Positions 21,806 through 29,740 of a stretch of 64,000 bases of DNA are shown here, in pieces. Both the position numbers and the translations under genes were made by a program. Positions within the stretch are counted from its first letter, which is position 1; every line of letters starts with the position of its first letter. The notes beneath the pieces were generated by a model. It made no database searches and had not been told where the DNA came from. It was given only the letters and a program-made list of their open reading frames with translations. This DNA comes from Spartobacteria bacterium (GTDB lineage Bacteria > Verrucomicrobiota > Verrucomicrobiia > Chthoniobacterales > UBA10450), in assembly GCA_003167555.1 (NCBI GenBank), contig PMSN01000014.1, positions 1 through 64,000 of the forward strand, given 5' to 3'.

Positions 21806-22643
21806 GCGTCAATTCCAAAGACATGTCGATCGCCCGCGCGGAATGAGTCAGCGCGCCGACCGAAATGTAATCAACGCCCGTGGCCGCGATCTGGCGGACA
21901 TTTTTCAACGTCACGCCGCCGCTCGCCTCAAACTTCACCTTCTTTTTCTTGCCAAAGGCGACGGCTTCACGCATCTCGGAAGGTTTCATATTATCGAGCA
22001 GGATCACGTCGATGCCGTCGATCTCGAGGAACGAACGCACCTGCTCGAGACGATCCGCTTCCACTTCAATCCGAATCGCCGGTCGTTCCTGGCGCAGCCG
22101 CTGGATCGCGCTCGCGAATCCGGAGAAACCACTGCCCGCGCTCAAGTGGTTGTCTTTCACCAAGACCATATCGTTCAGATTGAATCGGTGGTTCGCGCCG
22201 CCTCCCGCGACGACGGCCGCTTTCTCCAGAGCGCGCAAACCCGGCGTGGTCTTGCGCGTGTCGAGAATTTTTGCGCGCGATCGGCCAGCGGCGTCGACAA
22301 ATTGCCGGGTCAACGTGGCGATGCCGCTGAGGCGTTGGAGAAAATTCAACGCGACCCGCTCCGCGGTGAGAATCGAGCCGGCCGCGCCGCGCACTTCCAG
22401 GATGGTTTCGCCGCCGAGCAGTGCGGCTCCATCCGGCTGGAGCACTTCGACGTTCAATTTCGGATTCACTCGCCGAAAAACTTCCGCCGCGGTTTGGCCG
22501 CCGGCCACGATCGCTCGCTCGCGCGCGATGATGCGGCCGAGCGCGTGCAATCCGTTTGGAACGAAAAACTCCGTTGTGATGTCACCAGCGCCGACATCTT
22601 CTCTCAGGGCGATTGCGATGGGATCAGCGGTTTGTTCTTTCAT
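21792..22643 (-). CDS. nadC: Nicotinate-nucleotide pyrophosphorylase (carboxylating)
   Basis: Converts quinolinate and PRPP to nicotinate mononucleotide in NAD synthesis. About 283 residues. Family segments: REDVGAGDITTE, ERVALNFLQRLSGIATLT, ILDTRKTTPGLR, NHRFNLNDMVLVKDNHL, IEVEAD, ILLDNM and EASGGV. ATG 22643 is the proper start, overlapping the guaD stop (ATGA); a longer frame to 22994 only reads guaD sequence backwards in frame. Confidence 0.95.
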   Translation of the reverse strand: MKEQTADPIAIALREDVGAGDITTEFFVPNGLHALGRIIARERAIVAGGQTAAEVFRRVNPKLNVEVLQPDGAALLGGETILEVRGAAGSILTAERVALNFLQRLSGIATLTRQFVDAAGRSRAKILDTRKTTPGLRALEKAAVVAGGGANHRFNLNDMVLVKDNHLSAGSGFSGFASAIQRLRQERPAIRIEVEADRLEQVRSFLEIDGIDVILLDNMKPSEMREAVAFGKKKKVKFEASGGVTLKNVRQIAATGVDYISVGALTHSARAIDMSLELTHVGN

Positions 22644-23977
22644 TGGCACGGAGCGGCCTCGGATGCCCGATAAACGCATTTGCCCCGGACGTAGGTTTCG
22701 AGATTCGCATGCGGACCCGCACGGTAAATGCAAAGCGCGACAATATCTTCCGTGGATAAATCGTCGAAACGCCGTCCCTGTTTTCCGTAGGGGAGAACGG
22801 CCGTGAGATCCACCACGGTCAGGTCCGCTTCCTTGCCGGCATCGAGCGAGCCAATGACGGCGGACTTTCCGAGCGCGCGCGCGCCGCCACTCGTGGCGAG
22901 ATAAAATGCCTCGCTTGGGCGCAGCCGTTGCAGGGCCGGCTCGGACATGCTTCGCACCTTCTGCACGTCGAGAGCGGCGCGCATCACCTGCCACATATTG
23001 AGCTCGGGCCCAGCCCCGACATCGGAGCCGAGACCGATCGCGAGTCCGGCTTTCAAGAGTTGATCGAGTTTAAACAAGCCGCTGCCGAGAAAAAGATTCG
23101 AGGTGGGACAATGCGCAATGTTCGATTGCGCGGCGGCGATGGCGTCGATCTCTCGCGCGCTCAGATGAATGCAATGGCCGAGCATCGTCTTCGGCGTCAA
23201 CAAACCGTACTTCTCGTAGACATCGGTGTAATCGCGCGCCGACATGTGGAGGTGGTGCACCTTTTCAATTTCCTCGCGGTTCTCGGCCAAATGCGTCTGG
23301 AGATACGCGCCGAATCGCTGCGCCAGTTCGCCGGCGCTCCGCATTAATTTCTCCGAGCAGGTCACCGCGAAGCGCGGGCTGAACGCATACTCGAGCCGGC
23401 CGTTGTCAGCGCCGTGCCACTTCCGGCAAAGCCGCTCGCTTTCGATCAGCGAAACGGACAGAATTTTTTTTGGTTGAAGCTGGCCGTAGGAGCCGAGGTC
23501 CATCATCATCTTGCCCAGAATTACGCGCAGTCCGCTTCGCTCGGCGGCTTCGAACCCGATCTCGCAACTGTCCTCGTAGATGGCCGCGTAAAGCATTGCG
23601 GTCGTCGTTCCGTTGCGGGCCAGCTCGTGAAAAAAGAGCGGGCATTCCTCCCGCGCTTTTGGCCCGGTGAATTCGCGCTCGACCGGGAAAATATTTTCGC
23701 GCAGCCAGGGAAGGAGTTGGCTTTCGCCGCGGGCCACGGCGGAATACTGGGGGAGGTGCGCGTGGCAATCGATCAGGCCGGGGAAAATCGCGACGGCGCC
23801 GCGATCGATCCAATGAATGGGCTCGGCACGCTGGCGTTTGCGAAGATCATCGTAATCGCCGATTTCCGCGATCTTGCCATCCGCCACGATGAGGGCGCCG
23901 TCGCGGCGGCTGCGAAGCGATCCGTAGTCCGGCGCGTCGATCAAGAACCCGCGGAGACCAAACGGGTTGGGTTGCAT
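22640..23977 (-). CDS. guaD: Guanine deaminase (amidohydrolase family)
   Basis: A 445-residue metal-dependent amidohydrolase. Zinc ligands and catalytic residues are visible: FPGLIDCHAHLPQY, QTHLAENREE, TMLGHCIHLS and GSDVGAG. It deaminates guanine to xanthine. Overlaps nadC by 4 bp. A terminator-like hairpin with a T-run lies in its leader at 24013-24080, which could end upstream exonuclease transcription or act as an attenuator for this operon. Closely related chlorohydrolase-type deaminases are the main alternative. Confidence 0.88.
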   Translation of the reverse strand: MQPNPFGLRGFLIDAPDYGSLRSRRDGALIVADGKIAEIGDYDDLRKRQRAEPIHWIDRGAVAIFPGLIDCHAHLPQYSAVARGESQLLPWLRENIFPVEREFTGPKAREECPLFFHELARNGTTTAMLYAAIYEDSCEIGFEAAERSGLRVILGKMMMDLGSYGQLQPKKILSVSLIESERLCRKWHGADNGRLEYAFSPRFAVTCSEKLMRSAGELAQRFGAYLQTHLAENREEIEKVHHLHMSARDYTDVYEKYGLLTPKTMLGHCIHLSAREIDAIAAAQSNIAHCPTSNLFLGSGLFKLDQLLKAGLAIGLGSDVGAGPELNMWQVMRAALDVQKVRSMSEPALQRLRPSEAFYLATSGGARALGKSAVIGSLDAGKEADLTVVDLTAVLPYGKQGRRFDDLSTEDIVALCIYRAGPHANLETYVRGKCVYRASEAAPCQ

Positions 23978-24012
23978 ACGAGGTGACTAGCAAAAATTCG
24001 CGGCCTCGTCGG

Positions 24013-24080
24013 CAAAAAAAAGGATTCGGGCAGCACACGCGGAGAAACAACAAATACGAAAACGTGCAACCGCCCGAATC
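24013..24080 (-). terminator. Rho-independent terminator or leader attenuator upstream of guaD
   Basis: On the - strand a 9-bp perfect stem (GATTCGGGC with GCCCGAATC, an inner CGTGC-type pairing in the loop) is followed by C and eight T residues. It is placed after the exonuclease gene and 36 bp before the guaD start, in the reading direction of both. Confidence 0.6.
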
Positions 24081-24133
24081 GCCTTAACCTGTTTGATTTG
24101 ACAGCGGGGCAGGGCCGCCGTTCGAAGTTTTTC

Positions 24134-24190
24134 TGGGAAAGCGCGAGATTTTTCCAAGGAGCGGCGGTCCCCAGACTGCCGGCTTTCCCA
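24134..24190. repeat. Compound palindromic element next to a REP copy
   Basis: Outer arms TGGGAAAGC (24134-24142) and GCTTTCCCA (24182-24190) enclose an imperfect inner hairpin CGGCGGTC-CCCA-GACTGCCG. It abuts the family C repeat exactly, so the two form a composite. Confidence 0.5.
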
Positions 24191-24270
24191 TGGTAGGGCG
24201 AGACTCTGTCGAGCCGGGCCTCGGCGGCTGACATCATTCCGTTCGGCTCGACGGAGTCTCGCCCTACCAT
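24190..24270. repeat. GTAG-bounded palindromic element (REP-like), family C, copy 1
   Basis: 81 bp with terminal arms of about 26 bp, ATGGTAGGGCGAGACTC ... and its complement, differing at one position (CTCTGTCGAGCC against CTCCGTCGAGCC). The right end touches the stop codon of the exonuclease gene. A diverged second copy is at 25243-25319. Confidence 0.65.
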
Positions 24271-25184
24271 CAGAGGAGAAGTTCCGTCTGTCGCACCGTC
24301 CCTACCTTGGCCGCTTCGTCGCGCACCTCCTGGAGCAAGGATTTGAATTCGCACTTCTCCAGCGCGGCGATGAGCGCGGGGTAATCGGGCTTTATGCGCA
24401 GATCGTCGATCGGCACGGGCAAGTTCGTGTCGCAATCCAGTTCCACCATCTTGCGGTTTTGCTGGATCTGCTCCCGGCCCGCTAACAATTTCTCGCGGGT
24501 CCGCGCGCTCTTCACGCGCTCGATGTTGGCGAAAAGGGATTCGAGTCCGCCGTGTTCGCGCAAAAGCGCCGCGGCGGTTTTACGGCCGAGGCCTGCGCTG
24601 GGAATGTTATCCACGGCATCGCCCGAAAGCGCGAGAACGTCTCCAATCAACGCGGGCGGCACACCCCATTTCGTCGTCACCTCCGGCTCGCCCAAGAGTG
24701 CGAACGCGTCTTTCGGCGAGAGCAGGTCGGCCTTGGCCGTGGTGTAAACCTTCACGCCCGGACCCACCAATTGGTAGAGGTCCTTGTCGTTCGTCGCGAG
24801 GACCACGTCGATATTCCGTTTACACGCGGCGAGCGCGTAGCAGCCCATGAGATCGTCCGCCTCGGTGTTAGGCAGAGAAATGTTTTTGAAACCGAGCAGC
24901 GTGGTGAGTTCCTCCTGGATGAAATCGAGTTGCGGCACCATCGGCGGCGGCATTTCTTTTCGCGTTTCCTTGTAAGCCGGTTGCAGTGTCATGCGTTTCT
25001 CCGGCAGGCCTTCGTCCCAGAAAACGGCGCCTAACTCCGGCTGCAAATGTTTGATCATGAGCCGGAGAGTTTTCGTGAATCCGAAGATCGCGTTCGTCGG
25101 TTCGCCCCGCGAATTCGACAGGTTCTGGATCGCGAAAAAAGAGCGGTAAACGTAGTAATGTCCGTCGACGAGCAGAAGCTTCAC
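24270..25184 (-). CDS. Stand-alone 5'-3' exonuclease (PolA N-terminal domain type)
   Basis: A 304-residue FEN-like nuclease. Acidic metal-binding motifs: LLLVDGHYYVYRSFFA, AVFWDE, LPNTEADDLMG, VVLATNDKDLYQLV and LALSGDAVDNIPSAGLGRKTAA (helix-hairpin-helix DNA binding). Length and lack of polymerase domain match stand-alone relatives used in primer removal or repair. Whether a full polA exists elsewhere cannot be seen. Its stop codon lies at the edge of a REP-like repeat. Confidence 0.9.
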   Translation of the reverse strand: MKLLLVDGHYYVYRSFFAIQNLSNSRGEPTNAIFGFTKTLRLMIKHLQPELGAVFWDEGLPEKRMTLQPAYKETRKEMPPPMVPQLDFIQEELTTLLGFKNISLPNTEADDLMGCYALAACKRNIDVVLATNDKDLYQLVGPGVKVYTTAKADLLSPKDAFALLGEPEVTTKWGVPPALIGDVLALSGDAVDNIPSAGLGRKTAAALLREHGGLESLFANIERVKSARTREKLLAGREQIQQNRKMVELDCDTNLPVPIDDLRIKPDYPALIAALEKCEFKSLLQEVRDEAAKVGTVRQTELLL

Positions 25185-25242
25185 GCGAGGAACGTAGCGG
25201 AATCGGCTGAGATCATCATGGTTTTTCGTCGCGATTTGCTTT

Positions 25243-25319
25243 GGTATGGCGGGACTCTGTCGAGCCTCCGGCTTGGGTCGCGACGTAGCGGTTTGGCTCG
25301 ACGGAGTCTCGCCGTATCA
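25243..25319. repeat. REP-like palindromic element, family C, copy 2 (diverged)
   Basis: Left arm GGGACTCTGTCGAGCC and right arm GGCTCGACGGAGTCTCGCC match copy 1 at 24190-24270, but the tips have changed (GTATGG/CCGTATC instead of GTAGGG/CCCTAC). The loop is different. It fills the gap between the exonuclease and the GYF-domain gene. Confidence 0.6.
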
Positions 25320-25364
25320 GCCGAAGCTGTGGCGATTCGCGCGATTCGCGACTAAAGAAGCAAG

Positions 25365-26480
25365 ATGTCAGACGAATGGTTTGTCCGCGTGCAGGGGAAG
25401 GAATACGGCCCGGTCAGCACAGACACGTTGCGCGAATGGAAAGGCGAGGGGCGCCTGATTCGCGAGAACGAACTTCGCCGCGCGGACGAAGAGCGCTGGA
25501 TCGCAGCCGGACAGTTCCCAGAAATTTTCGATGAGGTGGAACCGCCGCCGGCGCCGCCAGAGCCAACCTCGCGCGCCAGAACGTGGCGGGAAATTTTCGG
25601 CGCGACCTTTTGGATTTATCGCCAGGGCTTTGCGCGCTTCATGGTTTTCGGATTGCTCAGCGCCCTACCGCTCTTCGTGCTGCAATGGACGTTGCCGAAA
25701 CTCCCGTTCCCGGATTTTTTCTCGGAAACTCCGGCGGCGATTCCAGCGCAGACCTTGCCGCCCATATCGGTCTTCATGCTTCTTTTGTTCCTGGCGATGT
25801 TGCCGGTTTCCATCGCGGGGATGCAGTTCGTAGCCGACGACCTGTTGCGCGGGACCACGCGTTCTTTCGCCGCGCAATTCTCCGCCGCGCTCGCTCGCTG
25901 GAGCGGCATGCTCGGTGCCGGCCTGCTGGTTTACGGCAGCTACTTTTTTTGGATCTTCGCGCCCTTCGCTGCCATGCTCGCGGTGATTGGCGGCGGGATT
26001 TCAGCCCTGAGCTTGCTGCTTTATCTCCTGATCGGCGCCTTCATGGTCTACATGATTGGGCGTCTCTTCGTTAATTTTTTGTTCTGGGAACAGGTCATCG
26101 CGCTGAGCCCGCATCGCGGTCTGATGGCGTTGCGTGAAAGCAAGGAACTCGCCCGCAGCGTGCGCCACGGACCTCGGCTGGATCGCCCGCTTTATCGCGG
26201 CGTGATCATCGCGTCGGTCTGGCTTCTCCTTCTTATCGTGCTGATGCTCAGTGTGCAGCTCCCCTTCACGCTCATGCGTTTCGCCGGTGTCAGCAATCCC
26301 GACGAAGCGATGGCGCTCATGCAGACTCTGTCGCAAGCGAAGACGCCCGACACGCTCATGATCGTGACCGATGTTGCCTCCGCGATCGTGAATCTCCTGT
26401 TGCGCCCGTTGCTGGCCGCTTCCTTCGTCGTGCTTTATTACGACGCGCGGGCGCGCGCCGGTCGAACTGGCGATCAATAG
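25365..26480 (+). CDS. GYF_2-domain multi-pass membrane protein
   Basis: A 371-residue protein. Residues about 4-52 are a GYF_2 (DUF4339) domain: WFVRVQGKEYGPVSTDTLREW followed by IRENELRRADEERWIAA. After a proline-rich linker come five or six membrane helices (for example VFMLLLFLAMLPVSIAGMQF and GVIIASVWLLLLIVLMLSV). GYF_2 is a probable peptide-binding module often fused to membrane domains of unknown role. A purine-rich AAGAAGCAAG precedes the ATG. Confidence 0.85.
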   Translation: MSDEWFVRVQGKEYGPVSTDTLREWKGEGRLIRENELRRADEERWIAAGQFPEIFDEVEPPPAPPEPTSRARTWREIFGATFWIYRQGFARFMVFGLLSALPLFVLQWTLPKLPFPDFFSETPAAIPAQTLPPISVFMLLLFLAMLPVSIAGMQFVADDLLRGTTRSFAAQFSAALARWSGMLGAGLLVYGSYFFWIFAPFAAMLAVIGGGISALSLLLYLLIGAFMVYMIGRLFVNFLFWEQVIALSPHRGLMALRESKELARSVRHGPRLDRPLYRGVIIASVWLLLLIVLMLSVQLPFTLMRFAGVSNPDEAMALMQTLSQAKTPDTLMIVTDVASAIVNLLLRPLLAASFVVLYYDARARAGRTGDQ

Positions 26481-26481
26481 A

Positions 26482-28026
26482 TCAACTCAGCGCCACGTAC
26501 GGCAGCAACCCGTGCCGCCCTCCTTCGCGGCCGAAGCCGCTCTCCTTGTAGCCGCCGAAGGGACTCGTCGGGTCGAATTTATTGTAGGTGTTCGCCCAGA
26601 CAACGCCCGCGCGCAGTTTGCTCACGATCTTGAAAATCTTGCTGCCTTTGTCGGTCCAGACGCCGGCGCTCAAGCCGTAGGGCGTGTTGTTCGCGCGCTC
26701 GATCGCTTCCTCCGGCGTGCGGAAAGTCATCACGCTCAGGACCGGTCCGAAGATTTCTTCCTGCGCGATCCGATGCGAGGCGGTGACGCCGGTGAAAAAA
26801 CTCGGCGGATACCAATAGCCTTTCGCCGGCAGCTTCGCGCTCGATTGCACCAGTTCGGCGCCCTGCTGCAACCCGCTGTCGACCAGCTCGCAAATCTTGT
26901 CGAGCTGCATCCGCGAATTGATCGCGCCGATGTCGGTGTTCTTGTCGAGCGGATTACCCACGCGCAACGTTGCGATGCGATCGCGCAGCTTGCGGATGAC
27001 CGCACGGAACACGCCCTCCTGCACGAGCAGCCGCGAGCCCGCGCAACAGACGTGGCCCTGGTTGAAATAAATTCCTGAGATAATTCCTTCCACCGCCTGA
27101 TCGATCGGCGCGTCTTCGAAAATGATGTTGGCCGCTTTGCCGCCGAGCTCGAGCGTGAGCCTCTTGTTGGTCCCGGCCACGGCTTGCGTGAGAAGTTTTC
27201 CGACCGAAGTCGAGCCGGTGAACGCGATCTTGTTTATGTCCGAATGGTCGACGAGCGCTTTGCCGGTCTCGCCGGCGCCGGTGACGATGTTCACGACTCC
27301 ATCCGGCAGTTCCGCTTCCTGGAAAATCTGGGCGAGATGCATCGCGGTGATGCTGGTGGTTTCCGCGGGCTTGAGCACGCAGGTGTTCCCGCAGGCGAGA
27401 GCAGGCGCGAGCTTCCACGCCGCCATCAAGAGCGGGAAATTCCAGGGGATGATTTGCCCGGCGACGCCGAGAGGCCGCGCGGTCCGTCCCGGAAATGCGT
27501 ACTCGAGTTTGTCCGCCCAACCGGCGTAGTAAAAAAAGTGCGCCGCGACCAGCGGCAGATCGATGTCGCGGCTTTCCTTGATGGTCTTGCCGCCGTCCAT
27601 CGTCTCGAGCACGGCCAGTTCGCGGGATTTCTCCTGGATCAAGCGCGCGATCCGATAAAGGAATTTGCCGCGCTCGCGTCCGGGCATTTTGCTCCAGACA
27701 TTCTTGTAAGCGCGGCGCGCCGATTTCACCGCGAGATCGATGTCGCGCGCGTCCGCCTCCGCGATCTCGGCGAGTTTTTCCTCGGTGGCCGGATTGATCG
27801 ACGCGAAATATTTCCCCGAACGCGGCGCGACGAATTTCCCGCCGATGAACAACTGATAGCGCGGCTGGAGCTTGATGTAATCGTGCGCTTCCGGCGCGGG
27901 CGCATAACTCCATTTCTCGCCGAAATCCAAATGACGCGCGCGGAGCGGAACAGCGACGCGCCCATTGAGCGTCTTCTCCTGATCAAGGACAACGATGGCG
28001 GATCGGCGGAGATTTTTTCGCGGCAT
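26482..28026 (-). CDS. Aldehyde dehydrogenase family protein
   Basis: About 514 residues. Oxidises an aldehyde with NAD(P)+. Key segments: GQIIPWNFPLLMAAWK, KPAETTS, FTGSTSVGKLL, LELGGKAANIIF (general-base Glu), NQGHVCCAGSRLL (catalytic Cys), EEIFGPVLSV and FGGYKESGFGREGG. ATG 28026 chosen; an open frame continues to 28473 but that part reads antisense to the next gene. The first 35 residues are poorly conserved in the family, so a slightly later start is possible. Substrate unknown. Confidence 0.9.
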   Translation of the reverse strand: MPRKNLRRSAIVVLDQEKTLNGRVAVPLRARHLDFGEKWSYAPAPEAHDYIKLQPRYQLFIGGKFVAPRSGKYFASINPATEEKLAEIAEADARDIDLAVKSARRAYKNVWSKMPGRERGKFLYRIARLIQEKSRELAVLETMDGGKTIKESRDIDLPLVAAHFFYYAGWADKLEYAFPGRTARPLGVAGQIIPWNFPLLMAAWKLAPALACGNTCVLKPAETTSITAMHLAQIFQEAELPDGVVNIVTGAGETGKALVDHSDINKIAFTGSTSVGKLLTQAVAGTNKRLTLELGGKAANIIFEDAPIDQAVEGIISGIYFNQGHVCCAGSRLLVQEGVFRAVIRKLRDRIATLRVGNPLDKNTDIGAINSRMQLDKICELVDSGLQQGAELVQSSAKLPAKGYWYPPSFFTGVTASHRIAQEEIFGPVLSVMTFRTPEEAIERANNTPYGLSAGVWTDKGSKIFKIVSKLRAGVVWANTYNKFDPTSPFGGYKESGFGREGGRHGLLPYVALS

Positions 28027-28180
28027 GGCAGGCGTGGAGACAATCACGTTCTGCCACTCTTGGATGAATCTGGCAACGCCGGAACTGAATGGGAGCGCCG
28101 GCAATTGGGTGAATTTCCTTGTCGCCACGTTTTTGCCGGCTCCATAATCCGGCCGTAACCAGCTGATCCCCGCGCCCCAC

Positions 28181-29740
28181 ATGGCTGACGAAGAAAAGCG
28201 CAAGCTTGAGATTCCTTGGGCCACGTTGCTGCCCATCGTGGCGGCGCTTGCCGGCGTGATCGCGCAGTACAAACCGCTCGTGAGCGCACGTCCGCCAGCG
28301 CCCAGCGCGATAACCGATGAGCAGATCGCCGACCAGGATGTGGATGCACGTTTATGGCAGGACCCGCTCGGCGTCGTCCAGAAAGCTAAAGCTGCGCTCG
28401 ACGATCCACCGGCGAAAGATGTTTCCGTCGATCGTGCGCAACGGCATTCGATTTCATCTCTCGCCGCACACATCGGAGAAGCCGCCGCGAAGGCGGAGGG
28501 CCACGTGCTCCTCCTGGCTGTGATGCTGGATTCCGGACCCTATCTGGAGCAAGCCGAATCCCGTCTTCGAGCCCGCCAGGCGGTTTTGGAAGGTTTGAGC
28601 GAGAACAACTTTATTCCGGTCGATGGGGAGCACATCGGATTTGTCTTTGAAAAGAAGTGGCCTCTTTTGGCAAAGCAGATTTCTGCGGATAGTCCGGCCC
28701 GCGACGCTTCGCTCTTGTTCGCGTGGGAGCAATGCAGTCGCGCCGGCGATTCCAAGAAAGCACCGAATGGGACGGGCGCGGAGAATGATTTTGAGCAGGT
28801 CTTTGTTCTCTGGCTTCCGGCGGCCAGGCTCAATCCGAATCCGTTGGGAAATTTCGCGTCCCTGATTACGGAACTCGCTCCGCAGCTTGAGGCGAGGATG
28901 ATCGGACCTGCTAATTCGACTGGGTTGCAGGCTATGATCCGTGAAATCAAGGCGTGGAAGCAGGAGAAGATTCACAAATTCGCATATGGGAATGCGCTCG
29001 ATAAAGTTTCGATTTTTTCGGCCCGCGCCACGGCTTCTGATGATTGGCTGCTAGGTTATCCGTTGCCGGAGGGGCGTTCGCTCGAAGACGAGATCGAAGA
29101 AGGTGTGTCGCAGAATGGCTGGGGCAATCTTCAGTTTTATCGGACCATCCTGACAGACGACGAAGTCCTGGGAGCTTTGGTCGAGGAACTCTCGCTGCGT
29201 GATGTTCACGTGGGACCATGGCGGAACTGGCGCAAGAAATGGATGCAGGGCGATCACATTGTGATCTTGAGTGAATGGGACAGTGCCTATGGTCGGGCTC
29301 TCGCCCAAACCTTTCAAACTGAAGCGGAGAAGTCGCAGTTGCCGGAGGCACCGAAGGATCTGGAACGGCACATTCACGCTTACCGCTACATGCGCGGCAT
29401 CGATGGCCGGCTGCCGGGAGATTCCACCAAGGATGGCGCGCATGATGATTCCGCAAAGAATCAAAACACGTCTTCAACCGCGCCCATCGAGGCGACTGAA
29501 GGGTTGAACCAATCAGATTTTTTGCGACGGCTGGGGCAACGTCTTAAGGAACAAGAACGCGACTGGCAGCAAAAGGATGAGGGCGGTGTTCGCGCCATCG
29601 GAATTCTCGGCTCCGACATCTACGACAAACTCATGATTCTGCGTGCGCTCCGGCCGCTTTCCCGAACGCGGTTTTCTTCACAAATAATTACGACGCTCAT
29701 TTTGAACGGCGGGACGATTGGGACGACGTCCACAATCTGA
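28181..29740 (+). CDS. Large uncharacterised membrane protein, N-terminal part (frameshifted)
   Basis: I do not recognise a named domain. It opens with one membrane helix (WATLLPIVAALAGVIAQY) and then a long soluble region; near its end is GGVRAIGILGSDIYDKLMILRALRPL. Beyond that point the natural continuation (FPNAVFFTNNYDAHF) lies in the next frame from about 29659, and the present frame only adds about 27 spurious residues before stopping. One missing base in the CTTTCCC run near 29657-29663 explains this. The repaired protein would be about 1,023 residues and continue through 31251. Divergent from the aldehyde dehydrogenase gene. Confidence 0.7.
   Translation: MADEEKRKLEIPWATLLPIVAALAGVIAQYKPLVSARPPAPSAITDEQIADQDVDARLWQDPLGVVQKAKAALDDPPAKDVSVDRAQRHSISSLAAHIGEAAAKAEGHVLLLAVMLDSGPYLEQAESRLRARQAVLEGLSENNFIPVDGEHIGFVFEKKWPLLAKQISADSPARDASLLFAWEQCSRAGDSKKAPNGTGAENDFEQVFVLWLPAARLNPNPLGNFASLITELAPQLEARMIGPANSTGLQAMIREIKAWKQEKIHKFAYGNALDKVSIFSARATASDDWLLGYPLPEGRSLEDEIEEGVSQNGWGNLQFYRTILTDDEVLGALVEELSLRDVHVGPWRNWRKKWMQGDHIVILSEWDSAYGRALAQTFQTEAEKSQLPEAPKDLERHIHAYRYMRGIDGRLPGDSTKDGAHDDSAKNQNTSSTAPIEATEGLNQSDFLRRLGQRLKEQERDWQQKDEGGVRAIGILGSDIYDKLMILRALRPLSRTRFSSQIITTLILNGGTIGTTSTI

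Noticed and set aside
22644-22994. 117-codon extension upstream of nadC
   Set aside because: It lies wholly inside guaD in another frame; nadC has a good ATG overlapping the guaD stop.
28027-28473. 149-codon N-terminal extension of the aldehyde dehydrogenase frame
   Set aside because: It is antisense to the start of the next gene, is low in conserved features, and the dehydrogenase fold begins later.
29655-29670. Programmed -1 frameshift
   Set aside because: No X-XXY-YYZ heptamer in phase; a one-base loss in CTTTCCC is simpler.
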